From NCBI RefSeq assembly GCF_002277955.1, contig NZ_CP018477.1, forward strand, positions 2,873,206-2,937,205: DNA of 64,000 nt, written 5' to 3'. A program made the translations under genes and the position numbers. Position 1 is the stretch's first letter; every line of letters begins with the position of its first letter. Under the pieces are notes generated by a model that saw nothing but the letters and a program-made list of their open reading frames with translations, did not search any database and was not told the origin of the DNA. This stretch comes from Thermogutta terrifontis (GTDB taxonomy: Bacteria > Planctomycetota > Planctomycetia > Pirellulales > Thermoguttaceae). Below are positions 9,607 to 18,479 of this stretch, piece after piece.

Positions 9607-10359
9607 GTGGGGACACAGGCCATGGCCGATGACAATCCCGATACGCCCACACCCGAACCCTCCCCGCTTGTCATCACAGAAGACATGCTTGCTTCACCGT
9701 CGGCCCCAACTCCGCCGCTTATTGACTTTGAGCGGGGAATGTGCTGGACCCCCGCCATGACCCTGGGATTGAGCGTCCTCAATATCTGCTTCTTTATTCC
9801 CGTTTTTTTGGCGGAAAAGCCAGAACAAATATTGGATGTTTTTCTCAAAACGGCCCTCATTCGAGAGAAGGTCCTGGCCGGGGAAATTTGGCGCATGATC
9901 ACATCGATGTTTATGCATGTGGATCTGTCCCATCTTCTGGGAAACATGGCGGCGCTCTACATCGTGGGGATGGCTTGCGAGCACGCCTTTGGCCCCTGGC
10001 AGACAGTTCTCGTTTTCCTTCTGGCCGGTCTGTGCGGCGGCTTTGTCAGCCTCCTCGTGCATCCCGGACCATCGGTGGGCGCCTCGGGTGCGATCTTCGG
10101 AGTGCTCGGATGTGCCGTCGGATTTTTCTGGCGACACCGTCGGGTGGTCCACCTCCGCGACAAACGCATCGGGCTGGCCCTCTTCGCATGGGCTGGGTAT
10201 CAAATTGTCATTGGCGTGATGGAACCGATGGTCGATAATGCTGCGCACGTCGGCGGTTTGGTCGCCGGATTGGTGATCGGCTGCCTGCTCCGCCCACGGT
10301 TACTCGCGGGACTTGAACCATCTCACGCCGTGCCCACCGCAATGCAGAACAGCGGTTGA
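9607..10359 (+). CDS. Rhomboid-family intramembrane serine protease
   Basis: A 250-residue polytopic protein with the rhomboid catalytic dyad: Ser160 in SVGASGAIFG and His214 in NAAHVGGLVAG. It also has the loop motif FMHVDLSHLLGNM (His109, Asn113) that forms the oxyanion region. About six membrane segments lie between residues 50 and 230. Rhomboids cleave transmembrane proteins within the bilayer; the substrate is unknown. The neighbouring zinc-ribbon membrane protein, immediately upstream, is a candidate partner by position only. The reading used starts at GTG 9607, directly after the preceding stop; ATG 9622 (five codons in) is equally possible. Confidence 0.85.
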   Translation: MGTQAMADDNPDTPTPEPSPLVITEDMLASPSAPTPPLIDFERGMCWTPAMTLGLSVLNICFFIPVFLAEKPEQILDVFLKTALIREKVLAGEIWRMITSMFMHVDLSHLLGNMAALYIVGMACEHAFGPWQTVLVFLLAGLCGGFVSLLVHPGPSVGASGAIFGVLGCAVGFFWRHRRVVHLRDKRIGLALFAWAGYQIVIGVMEPMVDNAAHVGGLVAGLVIGCLLRPRLLAGLEPSHAVPTAMQNSG

Positions 10360-11032
10360 AAAACGCGGATGATTCGTCCCAGTTTTTTGCTGAGAACAAA
10401 ATTTCATCGGTACGGGCGATCCATGATTCGCCCCAAAACACACTCACCAACTCAAGACAACATCTCGGTAGGGGCAATTCATGAATTGCCCCTACCAGTT
10501 CCCCGCCGCTGTTGCAAGCTGTACACATTGGCGCGACGCCCTTGACGCCGTCCATTGAACCTCGGAGGGGCACGCCTGTCGTGCCCGCCAAGACGGAGAC
10601 GAAATCGATAATCCATCCCCGAGGAAACAGACCTGACAAGCAGGTCCCTCCATACGCGCGGGGCGATTCGTGAATTGCCCCTACCAGTTCCCTGGGCTGG
10701 TGCAACCTGTGAACATTGGCGCGACGCCCTTGACGCCGTCCGTTAAACCTCGGAGGGGCACGCCTGTCGTGCCCGCCAACATGAAGGCGAAATCGATGAT
10801 CCAGCCTGGAAGACACAGACCTGACAAGCAGGTCCCTCCATACGCGCGGGGCGATTCACGAATTGCCCCTACGATATGCTGCGCGCACGCCACCGAAGCG
10901 TTTTTCACAAAACTGGTGATCATCACACCACGCGGGTATTGACGACGGGGCACCAACTTATTACCAAAGCGCGCGAGAAAATCGGCGGTGATCACACGGT
11001 TGCACTCAACATTCAAAGATCGGAGGTGAAAC
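10360..11032. other. Gene-free stretch with composite repeats
   Basis: About 670 bases, most of it occupied by the composite repeat described at 10468-10870. The last 160 bases before the esterase gene hold no recognised element apart from its ribosome binding site. Confidence 0.6.
10468..10870. repeat. Tandem composite repeat (palindrome plus hairpins), two units of about 200 bp
   Basis: Each unit runs from a CATG-centred palindrome through a linker of the type TGCAA(G/C)CTG...GCGCGACGCCC. It then has a GGCACG-CCTGT-CGTGCC hairpin (10569 and 10757) and a GACCTG-ACAAG-CAGGTC hairpin (10630 and 10818). It ends TCCCTCCATACGCGCGGGGCGATTC before the next palindrome. The palindrome at 10468-10495 is perfect; those at about 10670 and 10855 are degenerate. 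A closely similar unit lies at 16660-16845, beyond the CRISPR array. Confidence 0.85.
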
Positions 11033-13081
11033 ATGCTGGGCACTCTCATCGCAATCGTTTTATCCGTAACTGCGGCTGGCGCGGCGGACGATTGGGCGGT
11101 TTTACCCGGCCATTCGCAGCTCAAGGATCCCCAAAGCATGATGACCAACTATCTCCTCGGCCAGATTGCCGAGGCAGAAAAAAGATGGCGCGAGGCCTAC
11201 GAGAAGCGGACCACGGTCGAGCAAATCAGGCAGCACCAGGAGTTTTTGAAGCAGGAATTTCTCCGACGCATCGGGGGTTTGCCGGAGCGAACCCCACTCA
11301 ATCCCCAGGTGGTGGGCCGACTTGAGCGCAAAGGTTACCTGGTGGAAAAAATCCTCTTTGAAAGCCAGCCCCGCCACTTTGTCACGGCGGTGCTGTTTTT
11401 GCCCGACTCCGCCAAATACCGGCCTCCCTACGCGGCAGTCCTGGTCCCCTGCGGACATTCCAATGAGGCCAAAGGTTACAAGAACTACGCCGGTTTTGCC
11501 GCCCTGTGCGCGACGAACGGCCTGGCCGCCCTCGTCTTCGACCCCATCGACCAGGGAGAACGCCATCAGTGGCGCGATCCCGATGGCAAATTCACCCTTT
11601 GGGGCACCGCCGGACACAACATGATCGGTGTCGGTTCCATCCTGCTGGGCCGAAACACCGCACGGTTTGAAATCTGGGATGGCATTCGGGCCATCGATTA
11701 TCTGCAATCTCGACCCGATATCGACCCCGAAAAAATCGGCTGCTCCGGCATCAGTGGCGGTGGGACCCAAACCGCCTATCTGATGGCCCTGGATCCCCGC
11801 ATTAAAGCGGCCGCACCAGGCTGCTACATTTGCAGTCTCTATGGCCGGCTCATCCGTGAAAATGGCCCCCAGGATGCGGAACAGAACATCTTCGGCCAGC
11901 TTGCCCTGGGAATGGACCATGCCGATTATTGCATCATGCACGCACCGGCGCCGACACTCCTTCTGACGGCCACCCGCGATTATTTCAATATCGAGGACGC
12001 ATGGCTGTCCTTCCGCATGGCCAAGCGGGTGTACGGTCGATTCGGCTATCCGGAACGCATGGACCTCGCCGAGACCGACGCCGAGCACGGTTTCACCGTT
12101 CAATTGCGGGAGGCCTCGGTCCGCTTCATGCTCCGCTGGCTGCTAGGCCGCGACGAAGCGGTCTTTGAGCCCCCCGACCTCGATGTCCCGACAGTTGCCG
12201 AGCTCCAGTGCACGCCCCAGGGAGAGGTGATGCTCCTGGAAGGGGCACGCTCAGTCTATGACCTTAATCGCGACTACGCCCAGGAGCTGAAAACCCGTCG
12301 GGAAAACCTCTGGAAAACCACGCCCCACGAAAAACTCCTCGAACGCGTGGCCGAAATCGCTGGGGTCCGGGCTTTAAGGGATTTGCCCCCTCCCCAGGTC
12401 ACGGTATGTCAAACCGTTAGCGGAGAAATCTATGACCTGGCAAAAGTTATTTTCCGACCCGAACCAGGGATCGAACTCCCCGCCCTCATCTTCAACCCTA
12501 AAGGCCAGGAACCAAAAAGTGGCGTCGTTTACATTCACGAGGACGGTAAGGCTGCCGACGCGGGAAAAGGCGGGCCCATCGAAAAACTCGTCCTGCAGGG
12601 CAAACTCGTCCTTGCCGTTGATCTCCGCGGACTGGGCGAGACGCAGCGAACCGGCCAAACCTATTTCCGGCCACAATATCATGGCCCCGATGGCCAGGAC
12701 TTCTACCTCGCCTATCACCTGGGAAAGTCCTACGTGGGCATGCGGGCGGAAGACATCCTTGTCGTCGCCCGCTGGCTCAAAGAGCAGCATCTGCCAAGGA
12801 ATAGTCCCCTGGAGCTTGTCGCGGTGGGTTATCTCAATAGCAGCGCCCTTCATGCGGCTGTGCGAGAGCCAGCCCTGTTCCAGCACGTCCATCTGGTTCG
12901 TCCCCTCGTTTCCTGGGCTAACGTGGTCCAGTTGGGTTTCAGCAAGAATCGGCTGGTCAATACAGTTCACGGGGCTCTGGAGGTGTATGACCTGCCGGAC
13001 CTGGTTCGCGTGCTGGGAGAAAGGGTGTCGATGGAGGACCCCCGCGATGCCCTGGGCGCGCCCTGGCCAGGACAGCTCTGA
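11033..13081 (+). CDS. Secreted alpha/beta-hydrolase, acetyl-xylan-esterase-like
   Basis: A 682-residue protein with a short signal peptide (MLGTLIAIVLSVTAAGAADD). Residues 110-370 form an alpha/beta-hydrolase domain. It has the nucleophile elbow CSGISGGGTQTAYL (Ser241), an early AAVLVPCGHSNEAKGYKNY loop, and VFDPIDQGERHQW. Downstream come PAPTLLLTATRDYFN (probable acid) and DAEHGF (probable His). The second half (420-680) repeats a degenerate hydrolase fold without an obvious nucleophile, an architecture seen in planctomycete AXE1-like proteins. It probably removes acetyl or other acyl groups from polysaccharides outside the cytoplasm. A strong GGAGGTGA lies just before ATG 11033. It stands alone, between repeat elements and the CRISPR leader. 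Confidence 0.8.
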   Translation: MLGTLIAIVLSVTAAGAADDWAVLPGHSQLKDPQSMMTNYLLGQIAEAEKRWREAYEKRTTVEQIRQHQEFLKQEFLRRIGGLPERTPLNPQVVGRLERKGYLVEKILFESQPRHFVTAVLFLPDSAKYRPPYAAVLVPCGHSNEAKGYKNYAGFAALCATNGLAALVFDPIDQGERHQWRDPDGKFTLWGTAGHNMIGVGSILLGRNTARFEIWDGIRAIDYLQSRPDIDPEKIGCSGISGGGTQTAYLMALDPRIKAAAPGCYICSLYGRLIRENGPQDAEQNIFGQLALGMDHADYCIMHAPAPTLLLTATRDYFNIEDAWLSFRMAKRVYGRFGYPERMDLAETDAEHGFTVQLREASVRFMLRWLLGRDEAVFEPPDLDVPTVAELQCTPQGEVMLLEGARSVYDLNRDYAQELKTRRENLWKTTPHEKLLERVAEIAGVRALRDLPPPQVTVCQTVSGEIYDLAKVIFRPEPGIELPALIFNPKGQEPKSGVVYIHEDGKAADAGKGGPIEKLVLQGKLVLAVDLRGLGETQRTGQTYFRPQYHGPDGQDFYLAYHLGKSYVGMRAEDILVVARWLKEQHLPRNSPLELVAVGYLNSSALHAAVREPALFQHVHLVRPLVSWANVVQLGFSKNRLVNTVHGALEVYDLPDLVRVLGERVSMEDPRDALGAPWPGQL

Positions 13082-13391
13082 ACCGCGGAGCGAGCGGCAG
13101 CGAGTATCCAGGCCTCGGCTTCCACGGAGGATGCAGAACAACACCTCCGATTGGGGGGATAGTGTCGGCCTGAGTTGACGGATTCCCTTGCCACGATTTA
13201 CCGTCTGACGGGGGCACCACCACTTGGGTTGCATTTAGACCAACCATATAATGGGGCTTGACAGGATGGATTTTGATTTGTACGCTTAGTTGCAGTCGAT
13301 CTCCAGGGATTTTCGCATTACCGGCGATCGACTGCAAAATGGGGTTGGGGAGAGGGCGAAAAGCCCGGAAAAAAGCGGCGTTTGGGGGAGG
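13082..13391 (+). promoter_or_regulatory. Putative CRISPR leader
   Basis: About 310 bases between the esterase stop and the first repeat, with no gene. It contains a promoter-like pair at 13258-13286. A perfect 12-base inverted repeat follows (TTGCAGTCGATC at 13290-13301 and its complement at 13326-13337), and then a purine-rich run abutting repeat 1. The opposite flank after the last repeat shows nothing similar. The repeat ends in ATTGAAAC/G, the usual crRNA 5' handle of type I-B/III-like repeats when read on this strand. Together these place the leader on the left; this is an inference. Confidence 0.5.
13258..13286 (+). promoter_or_regulatory. Possible array promoter
   Basis: TTGACA at 13258-13263, a 17-base spacer and TACGCT at 13281-13286. 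The -35 box is perfect and the -10 box weak. It would start pre-crRNA about 100 bases before repeat 1. Confidence 0.35.
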
Positions 13392-16300
13392 GTCTTAATC
13401 GCACCAAGTTGGGATTGAAAGGGGTTGTTTTTTTCTTGTGCGCTAGAATCGCACTCTAGGTCTTAATCGCACCAAGTTGGGATTGAAAGCAAGGGCGTCG
13501 CGTGCTTTCGCGATCTCGGCATCATGTCTTAATCGCACCAAGTTGGGATTGAAAGTGGATGATACATATGCGCCAATGCGCAGAACGCCCACAGTCTTAA
13601 CCGCACCAAGTTGGGATTGAAAGCAAGGCAATGATGAATGTGGCGCAGGGATTGGCCAGGTCTTAATCGCACCAAGTTGGGATTGAAACTTGTTGATGTA
13701 GTCATACGCATCGATAGAAAATCGTGTCTTAATCGCACCAAGTTGGGATTGAAACCAAGATGCCGGAGACCTCTATAAGCAACTCATGCGCAGTCTTAAT
13801 CGCACCAAGTTGGGATTGAAACACCTTCTCCAACCGCTCCAACTCATATGGAGAAAGCGTCTTAATCGCACCAAGTTGGGATTGAAACGTAGTGGTTCTT
13901 AATTACATGCCTGAGGATTCGGCATTCGGTCTTAATCGCACCAAGTTGGGATTGAAACGTTACAGAATCACTGTAATAATAACCTCCCGGACCCGGTCTT
14001 AATCGCACCAAGTTGGGATTGAAACTAAGACGAGAAAGAGGTACTGAATAGGTACAATCCGGTCTTAATCGCACCAAGTTGGGATTGAAACTGACTATTC
14101 CCTTGAATGTTTCGGTACGTTTACTGAGTCTTAATCGCACCAAGTTGGGATTGAAACTTGTTAAAGTCTGAGCATCTTGCGGTATTTGACTGTGTCTTAA
14201 TCGCACCAAGTTGGGATTGAAACGGTTTAAAGTATCGATCGAACAAGAGCTCGTCAAAATGTCTTAATCGCACCAAGTTGGGATTGAAACTACGAGACGC
14301 GGCGGCAGCTTGCTTTCAAGTTAATGAAAGCGTCTTAATCGCACCAAGTTGGGATTGAAACAATAACAAATAGGGAAGCAAAGAAGCCCAATTAAAAGAT
14401 GAGTCTTAATCGCACCAAGTTGGGATTGAAACTTCGCACGTGTGTTAGGGCTTTGCATTTAGCGACTCCGTCTTAATCGCACCAAGTTGGGATTGAAACA
14501 AAAAGCTATCCTCTCAAAAGAAAAGCGATCAGTCAAAGTCTTAATCGCACCAAGTTGGGATTGAAACATACAACAAATTTAAAATCAGGATCTTAATTCA
14601 ATAGTCTTAATCGCACCAAGTTGGGATTGAAACGCTTTCGCAGCAGCTGTCTTCGACTCCTGCTCAGTCGAGTCTTAATCGCACCAAGTTGGGATTGAAA
14701 CGTGTCATTTGGACTTCTAGCATGCGTAATCTCTCACTTAGTCTTAATCGCACCAAGTTGGGATTGAAACGTAGATGCGAATGGGATGCCTTCTCTCTTG
14801 ATTCCTCCTGTCTTAATCGCACCAAGTTGGGATTGAAACTGGCTTGTCTATTGTCGACGGGTGTTTCGTCCTCGCGCAGTCTTAATCGCACCAAGTTGGG
14901 ATTGAAACTCAGCCACTTGTAAACCTCCTCTTGTGACGGCGGAGGAAGTCTTAATCGCACCAAGTTGGGATTGAAACCTGGCGCAGAAGGTGCTGAGGAG
15001 GTATGGAATAAAAAGTCTTAATCGCACCAAGTTGGGATTGAAACAGGGCGCGAACATGCTCGGCGTCGAAGTGACGATTAATGTCTTAATCGCACCAAGT
15101 TGGGATTGAAACTAACGGACACTGTCAATGCCATAGTGCATAATGATGGCGTCTTAATCGCACCAAGTTGGGATTGAAACTTCAATACTTTACAGCATAT
15201 CTCGCATCACGTCATACGTCTTAATCGCACCAAGTTGGGATTGAAACTGGTTGATGGCGAGGGCTTCCACGGCCAGCGCAGCAGGGTCTTAATCGCACCA
15301 AGTTGGGATTGAAACGGTTGATGTGATTCATGGAGGCACACAAAATGAGCAAGGTCTTAATCGCACCAAGTTGGGATTGAAACGAATGATCGGTGCTGGG
15401 ATAGGGGCGGGCGTCGGAGTCTTAATCGCACCAAGTTGGGATTGAAACTTCCAATTGCGACATCGCGGGCGACCAAGTTTCCGCGTCTTAATCGCACCAA
15501 GTTGGGATTGAAACGTAAGGATATCATCGCTGATGTCTGCGCCCATTTGCTTGAAGTCTTAATCGCACCAAGTTGGGATTGAAACGCAGCTTTTTCAATA
15601 TCGACGGAATGATCTCATATGCCGTCTTAATCGCACCAAGTTGGGATTGAAACGAAACTCAGCGCTCAACAGAACATGGACGTCGGGCGGGTCTTAATCG
15701 CACCAAGTTGGGATTGAAACTTCGATTCTGATCAGGCTTGCCGAAGCAGGTTGGGAAATGTGTCTTAATCGCACCAAGTTGGGATTGAAACGAAACTCAG
15801 CGCTCAACAGAACATGGACGTCGGGCGGGTCTTAATCGCACCAAGTTGGGATTGAAACGCACTTCATGGCCATAGATTCTTAAATTCCGATATGGCATGT
15901 CTTAATCGCACCAAGTTGGGATTGAAACAATGAACCTTTCATTTTTCACCTCCTTTAAAAGGAAAGTCTTAATCGCACCAAGTTGGGATTGAAACCGCAG
16001 TCCCACCTATCCATCCTGAGGATGTCCTTGACGTCTTAATCGCACCAAGTTGGGATTGAAACTGGTATTCCAATGTCACGTTTGCCAACTTTATGAGTCT
16101 TAATCGCACCAAGTTGGGATTGAAACCTGAACCAGGACGCTTCAGAAGGCAAAACCGCTAACTGTCTTAATCGCACCAAGTTGGGATTGAAACCAATTTG
16201 ATACTCTCGTGTCCATAAATAGACACCAAAACCGTCTTAATCGCACCAAGTTGGGATTGAAACAGACTTCTTCTAACGGCATCGTTTCCGAAGTCGATGC

Positions 16301-16402
16301 CGCCAGTCTTAATCGCACCAAGTTGGGATTGAAACCTATATCTGGACCGAAAGCCTCGACAGATCCCATGGCGTCTTAATCGCACCAAGTTGGGATTGAA
16401 AC
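13392..16402 (+). CRISPR. CRISPR array, 45 repeats and 44 spacers
   Basis: The 30-base repeat begins GTCTTAATCGCACCAAG and ends TTGGGATTGAAAC. Counting repeat starts from 13392 to 16373 gives 45 copies. Spacers are 34-42 bases. Almost all repeats are identical. The first four end in G instead of C at position 30, and the fourth also has C for T at position 8. One spacer occurs twice (15654-15690 and 15792-15828). No cas gene lies in the window, so the array depends on Cas proteins encoded elsewhere or is inactive. The repeat keeps its ATTGAAA(C/G) end, as in type I and III systems; the subtype cannot be decided. Protein-like frames through the array are periodic artefacts. Confidence 0.99.
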
Positions 16403-17198
16403 CGTTTAAGAGCGAGTGGCGAGTAGCGAGTAGTGTTAGGACTTATCCGAAAGCCCAACAATTGGCTCGAATGCCAGCGCGGAGCTTTGGTTTTGGATGG
16501 GCTCTGAATTCCCCAGAGGACGCCTACCGGCTGAGAGATCGCCCGCCTCAACAAACTTTTCCGGGTCGGAGCTTAAGAAACACTCGACAGGACGAGCCAC
16601 CGGTAGGGGCGTTTATCAATCGCTCCAAACCGCACTCACCAACTCCAAACAACGTCTCAATAGCGGCAATTCATGAATTGCCCCTACCAGTTCCCCACCC
16701 CTGTTGCAAGCTGTACACATTAGCGCGACGCCCTCGACGACGTCCGTTAAACGTCGGAGGGGCACGCTTGTCGTGCCCGCCAAAACGGAGACGAAATCGA
16801 TAATCCGTCCTCGAGGAAACGGACCTGACAAGCAGGTCCCTCCATACCCGCCAACACGAAGGCCAGATTGATAATCCAGCCTGGGAAGACACGGACCTGA
16901 CAAGCAGGTCCCTCCATACGCGCGGGGCAATTGATGAATCGCTCAAAACGCGTTCATCAAGACCAAACAACGTCTCGGTAAGGGCAATTCATGAATTACC
17001 CCTACCCGGCCAATTCGACGCTTCATCCACTCCGCGAGCGATCCGCCAATTGCCCCGACCGAAATGCCCTTCCCGCACTCTGGCAAACGGCCGGTGACCG
17101 CACCGACGCGGTCCGCCCGGGGAAAAAGCTCGCCGGAGAAGACCTCAGCAATGCCGTGCGGAATGCCAAGAAACCTGACTGGCGATTGGCGAGTGAAC
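16403..17198. other. Gene-free stretch downstream of CRISPR with composite repeats
   Basis: About 800 bases. The first 200 hold nothing recognisable; the remainder is dominated by the composite repeat at 16660-17008. No convincing gene: open frames on the minus strand read through the repeats. Confidence 0.6.
16660..17008. repeat. Composite repeat cluster
   Basis: A unit closely similar to 10468-10654: degenerate palindrome (16660-16687), shared linker, GGCACG-CTTGT-CGTGCC at 16761 and GACCTG-ACAAG-CAGGTC at 16822. A partial unit follows with another GACCTG hairpin at 16894, and a final degenerate palindrome near 16980-17008. Confidence 0.8.
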
Positions 17199-18377
17199 CT
17201 ACCGGGCAAGGTTTTCCAGCAAATCGACGTGGTTGCCGCCCTGGTTGGCGTTGTCTTTCCGCGGACGCCAGAGCTTGGAGATGATGTCCCAGTCGCCGTC
17301 GCCGTCAATGTCGGCTGCCACAGCTTCATGACCGCCCAGGTTGGCATCGAGAATGACGTGTTCCTTCCACTGCCTTCCCTTTCCGTCAACATTTTCCCAA
17401 ATGAACCAGCGCGGCGGGCGATCGCCGGGAATTCCCTCCATCTCGCAACTGAAGACGTCGGGATCGCCGTCCAAATCGAAATCTGCCACCGCCAGTGAGT
17501 GATAGGCCCCGCGGACCGCCGCATCACCAGCCGGAAAAGCGTGAACCACCCAGGCACCGCCGCGGCCATCGGTGTTCTCGATCCAGCCTATTCGACCGCC
17601 CCGGATTTCATTTTCAGTCATCACCAGGTCGTGATCTCCATCGCGATCCACGTCCAGGACCACGCAACGGGTGGCCAGCGGAAACGGCTTGTTGGGATTT
17701 CCGAAGGGAATATTCTCGTGTGGGATCCAGCGGAGTCCCTTGCCATCGGCATTCTCAAACCAAATATTCGACCGCACCACGTCGAGATCGCCATCCCCGT
17801 CGATGTCGCCCACGGCCAAGCCCGCGTGGACGGAGGGGCCGAGATCATGGCGGACCCAGGGCTGTGTGGGGTTGTCGGGAATTTCGTACCAGCGGACATT
17901 ATTGCGGTCCGACATGGTCAGCACGTCGGCGCGACCATCACCGTTGATGTCAGCGATGACCACATCGTGGACACTGGACAACTGAGGATCGAAGATAATG
18001 CGTTCGAAAGGCTGTTCGGCAGGCCGGTGCGGATTTCGGTACCACGCTCCGCCCGTCACAAAGTCGGTCCAACCATCCTTATCCACATCCAGCACCGCGC
18101 CGCCGACATCGGAGGGAGAATCTTCCCCGAGTGCGTGACGTTCCCATTGGGTCAGCGCGATCTGTCGATACCACAGGATGGTGCCCCGGCTTTTGCCCGT
18201 GATGAAATCGAGTCGGCCGTCCCGGTCGAGGTCGGCCATGGCTGTTTGTCCCCAGGAATCACCGGGTAACTGGCGGTCGATGAAATGGTGGCGGAAGCGC
18301 ATCTCGCCGGAGTGGGCAAGCGAGCAAGGACAAACCGCGACCAGCCATCCCATCATCAGGATACGGATTTGGTTCAT
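17199..18377 (-). CDS. Secreted FG-GAP/VCBS-repeat protein
   Basis: A 392-residue protein with a signal peptide (MNQIRILMMGWLVAVCPCSLAHSG). It then consists of repeated blades with calcium-binding DxDxDG loops. Examples are ADLDRDGRLDF, LDVDKDGWTDF, ADINGDGRADV, GDIDGDGDLDV, LDVDRDGDHDL, ADFDLDGDPDV and ADIDGDGDWDI. Seven loops fit a seven-bladed integrin-alpha-like propeller. Such proteins are abundant in planctomycetes and are usually secreted or surface-bound; no enzymatic residue is evident. It lies downstream of dprA on the same strand, separated by about 100 bases, and may be co-transcribed. Confidence 0.85.
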   Translation of the reverse strand: MNQIRILMMGWLVAVCPCSLAHSGEMRFRHHFIDRQLPGDSWGQTAMADLDRDGRLDFITGKSRGTILWYRQIALTQWERHALGEDSPSDVGGAVLDVDKDGWTDFVTGGAWYRNPHRPAEQPFERIIFDPQLSSVHDVVIADINGDGRADVLTMSDRNNVRWYEIPDNPTQPWVRHDLGPSVHAGLAVGDIDGDGDLDVVRSNIWFENADGKGLRWIPHENIPFGNPNKPFPLATRCVVLDVDRDGDHDLVMTENEIRGGRIGWIENTDGRGGAWVVHAFPAGDAAVRGAYHSLAVADFDLDGDPDVFSCEMEGIPGDRPPRWFIWENVDGKGRQWKEHVILDANLGGHEAVAADIDGDGDWDIISKLWRPRKDNANQGGNHVDLLENLAR

Positions 18378-18479
18378 GGCGTGGGCCCTTTCCCCTTGCT
18401 TTGCGACACCGACACCAATCCTGCCTGGTTAAGGTAGCTGGTCGCATGCCGCGGGGCAAGCAGAGGGATCGATCGCCAC

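Noticed and set aside
10208-11148. Minus-strand frames with repeated GTCLSGP and DKRAPP peptides
   Set aside because: They are translations of the dispersed hairpin repeats; the same peptides appear in unrelated gaps.
11102-12103. 333-codon minus-strand open frame
   Set aside because: Antisense to the esterase gene, whose catalytic motifs are clear.
13392-16402. Open frames through the CRISPR array giving repeated peptides such as FNPNLVRLR
   Set aside because: They are translations of the repeat with random spacer text and have no ribosome binding sites.
13082-17198. Hidden cas genes beside the array
   Set aside because: Neither flank has room for or motifs of any Cas protein; neighbours are an esterase and an FG-GAP protein.
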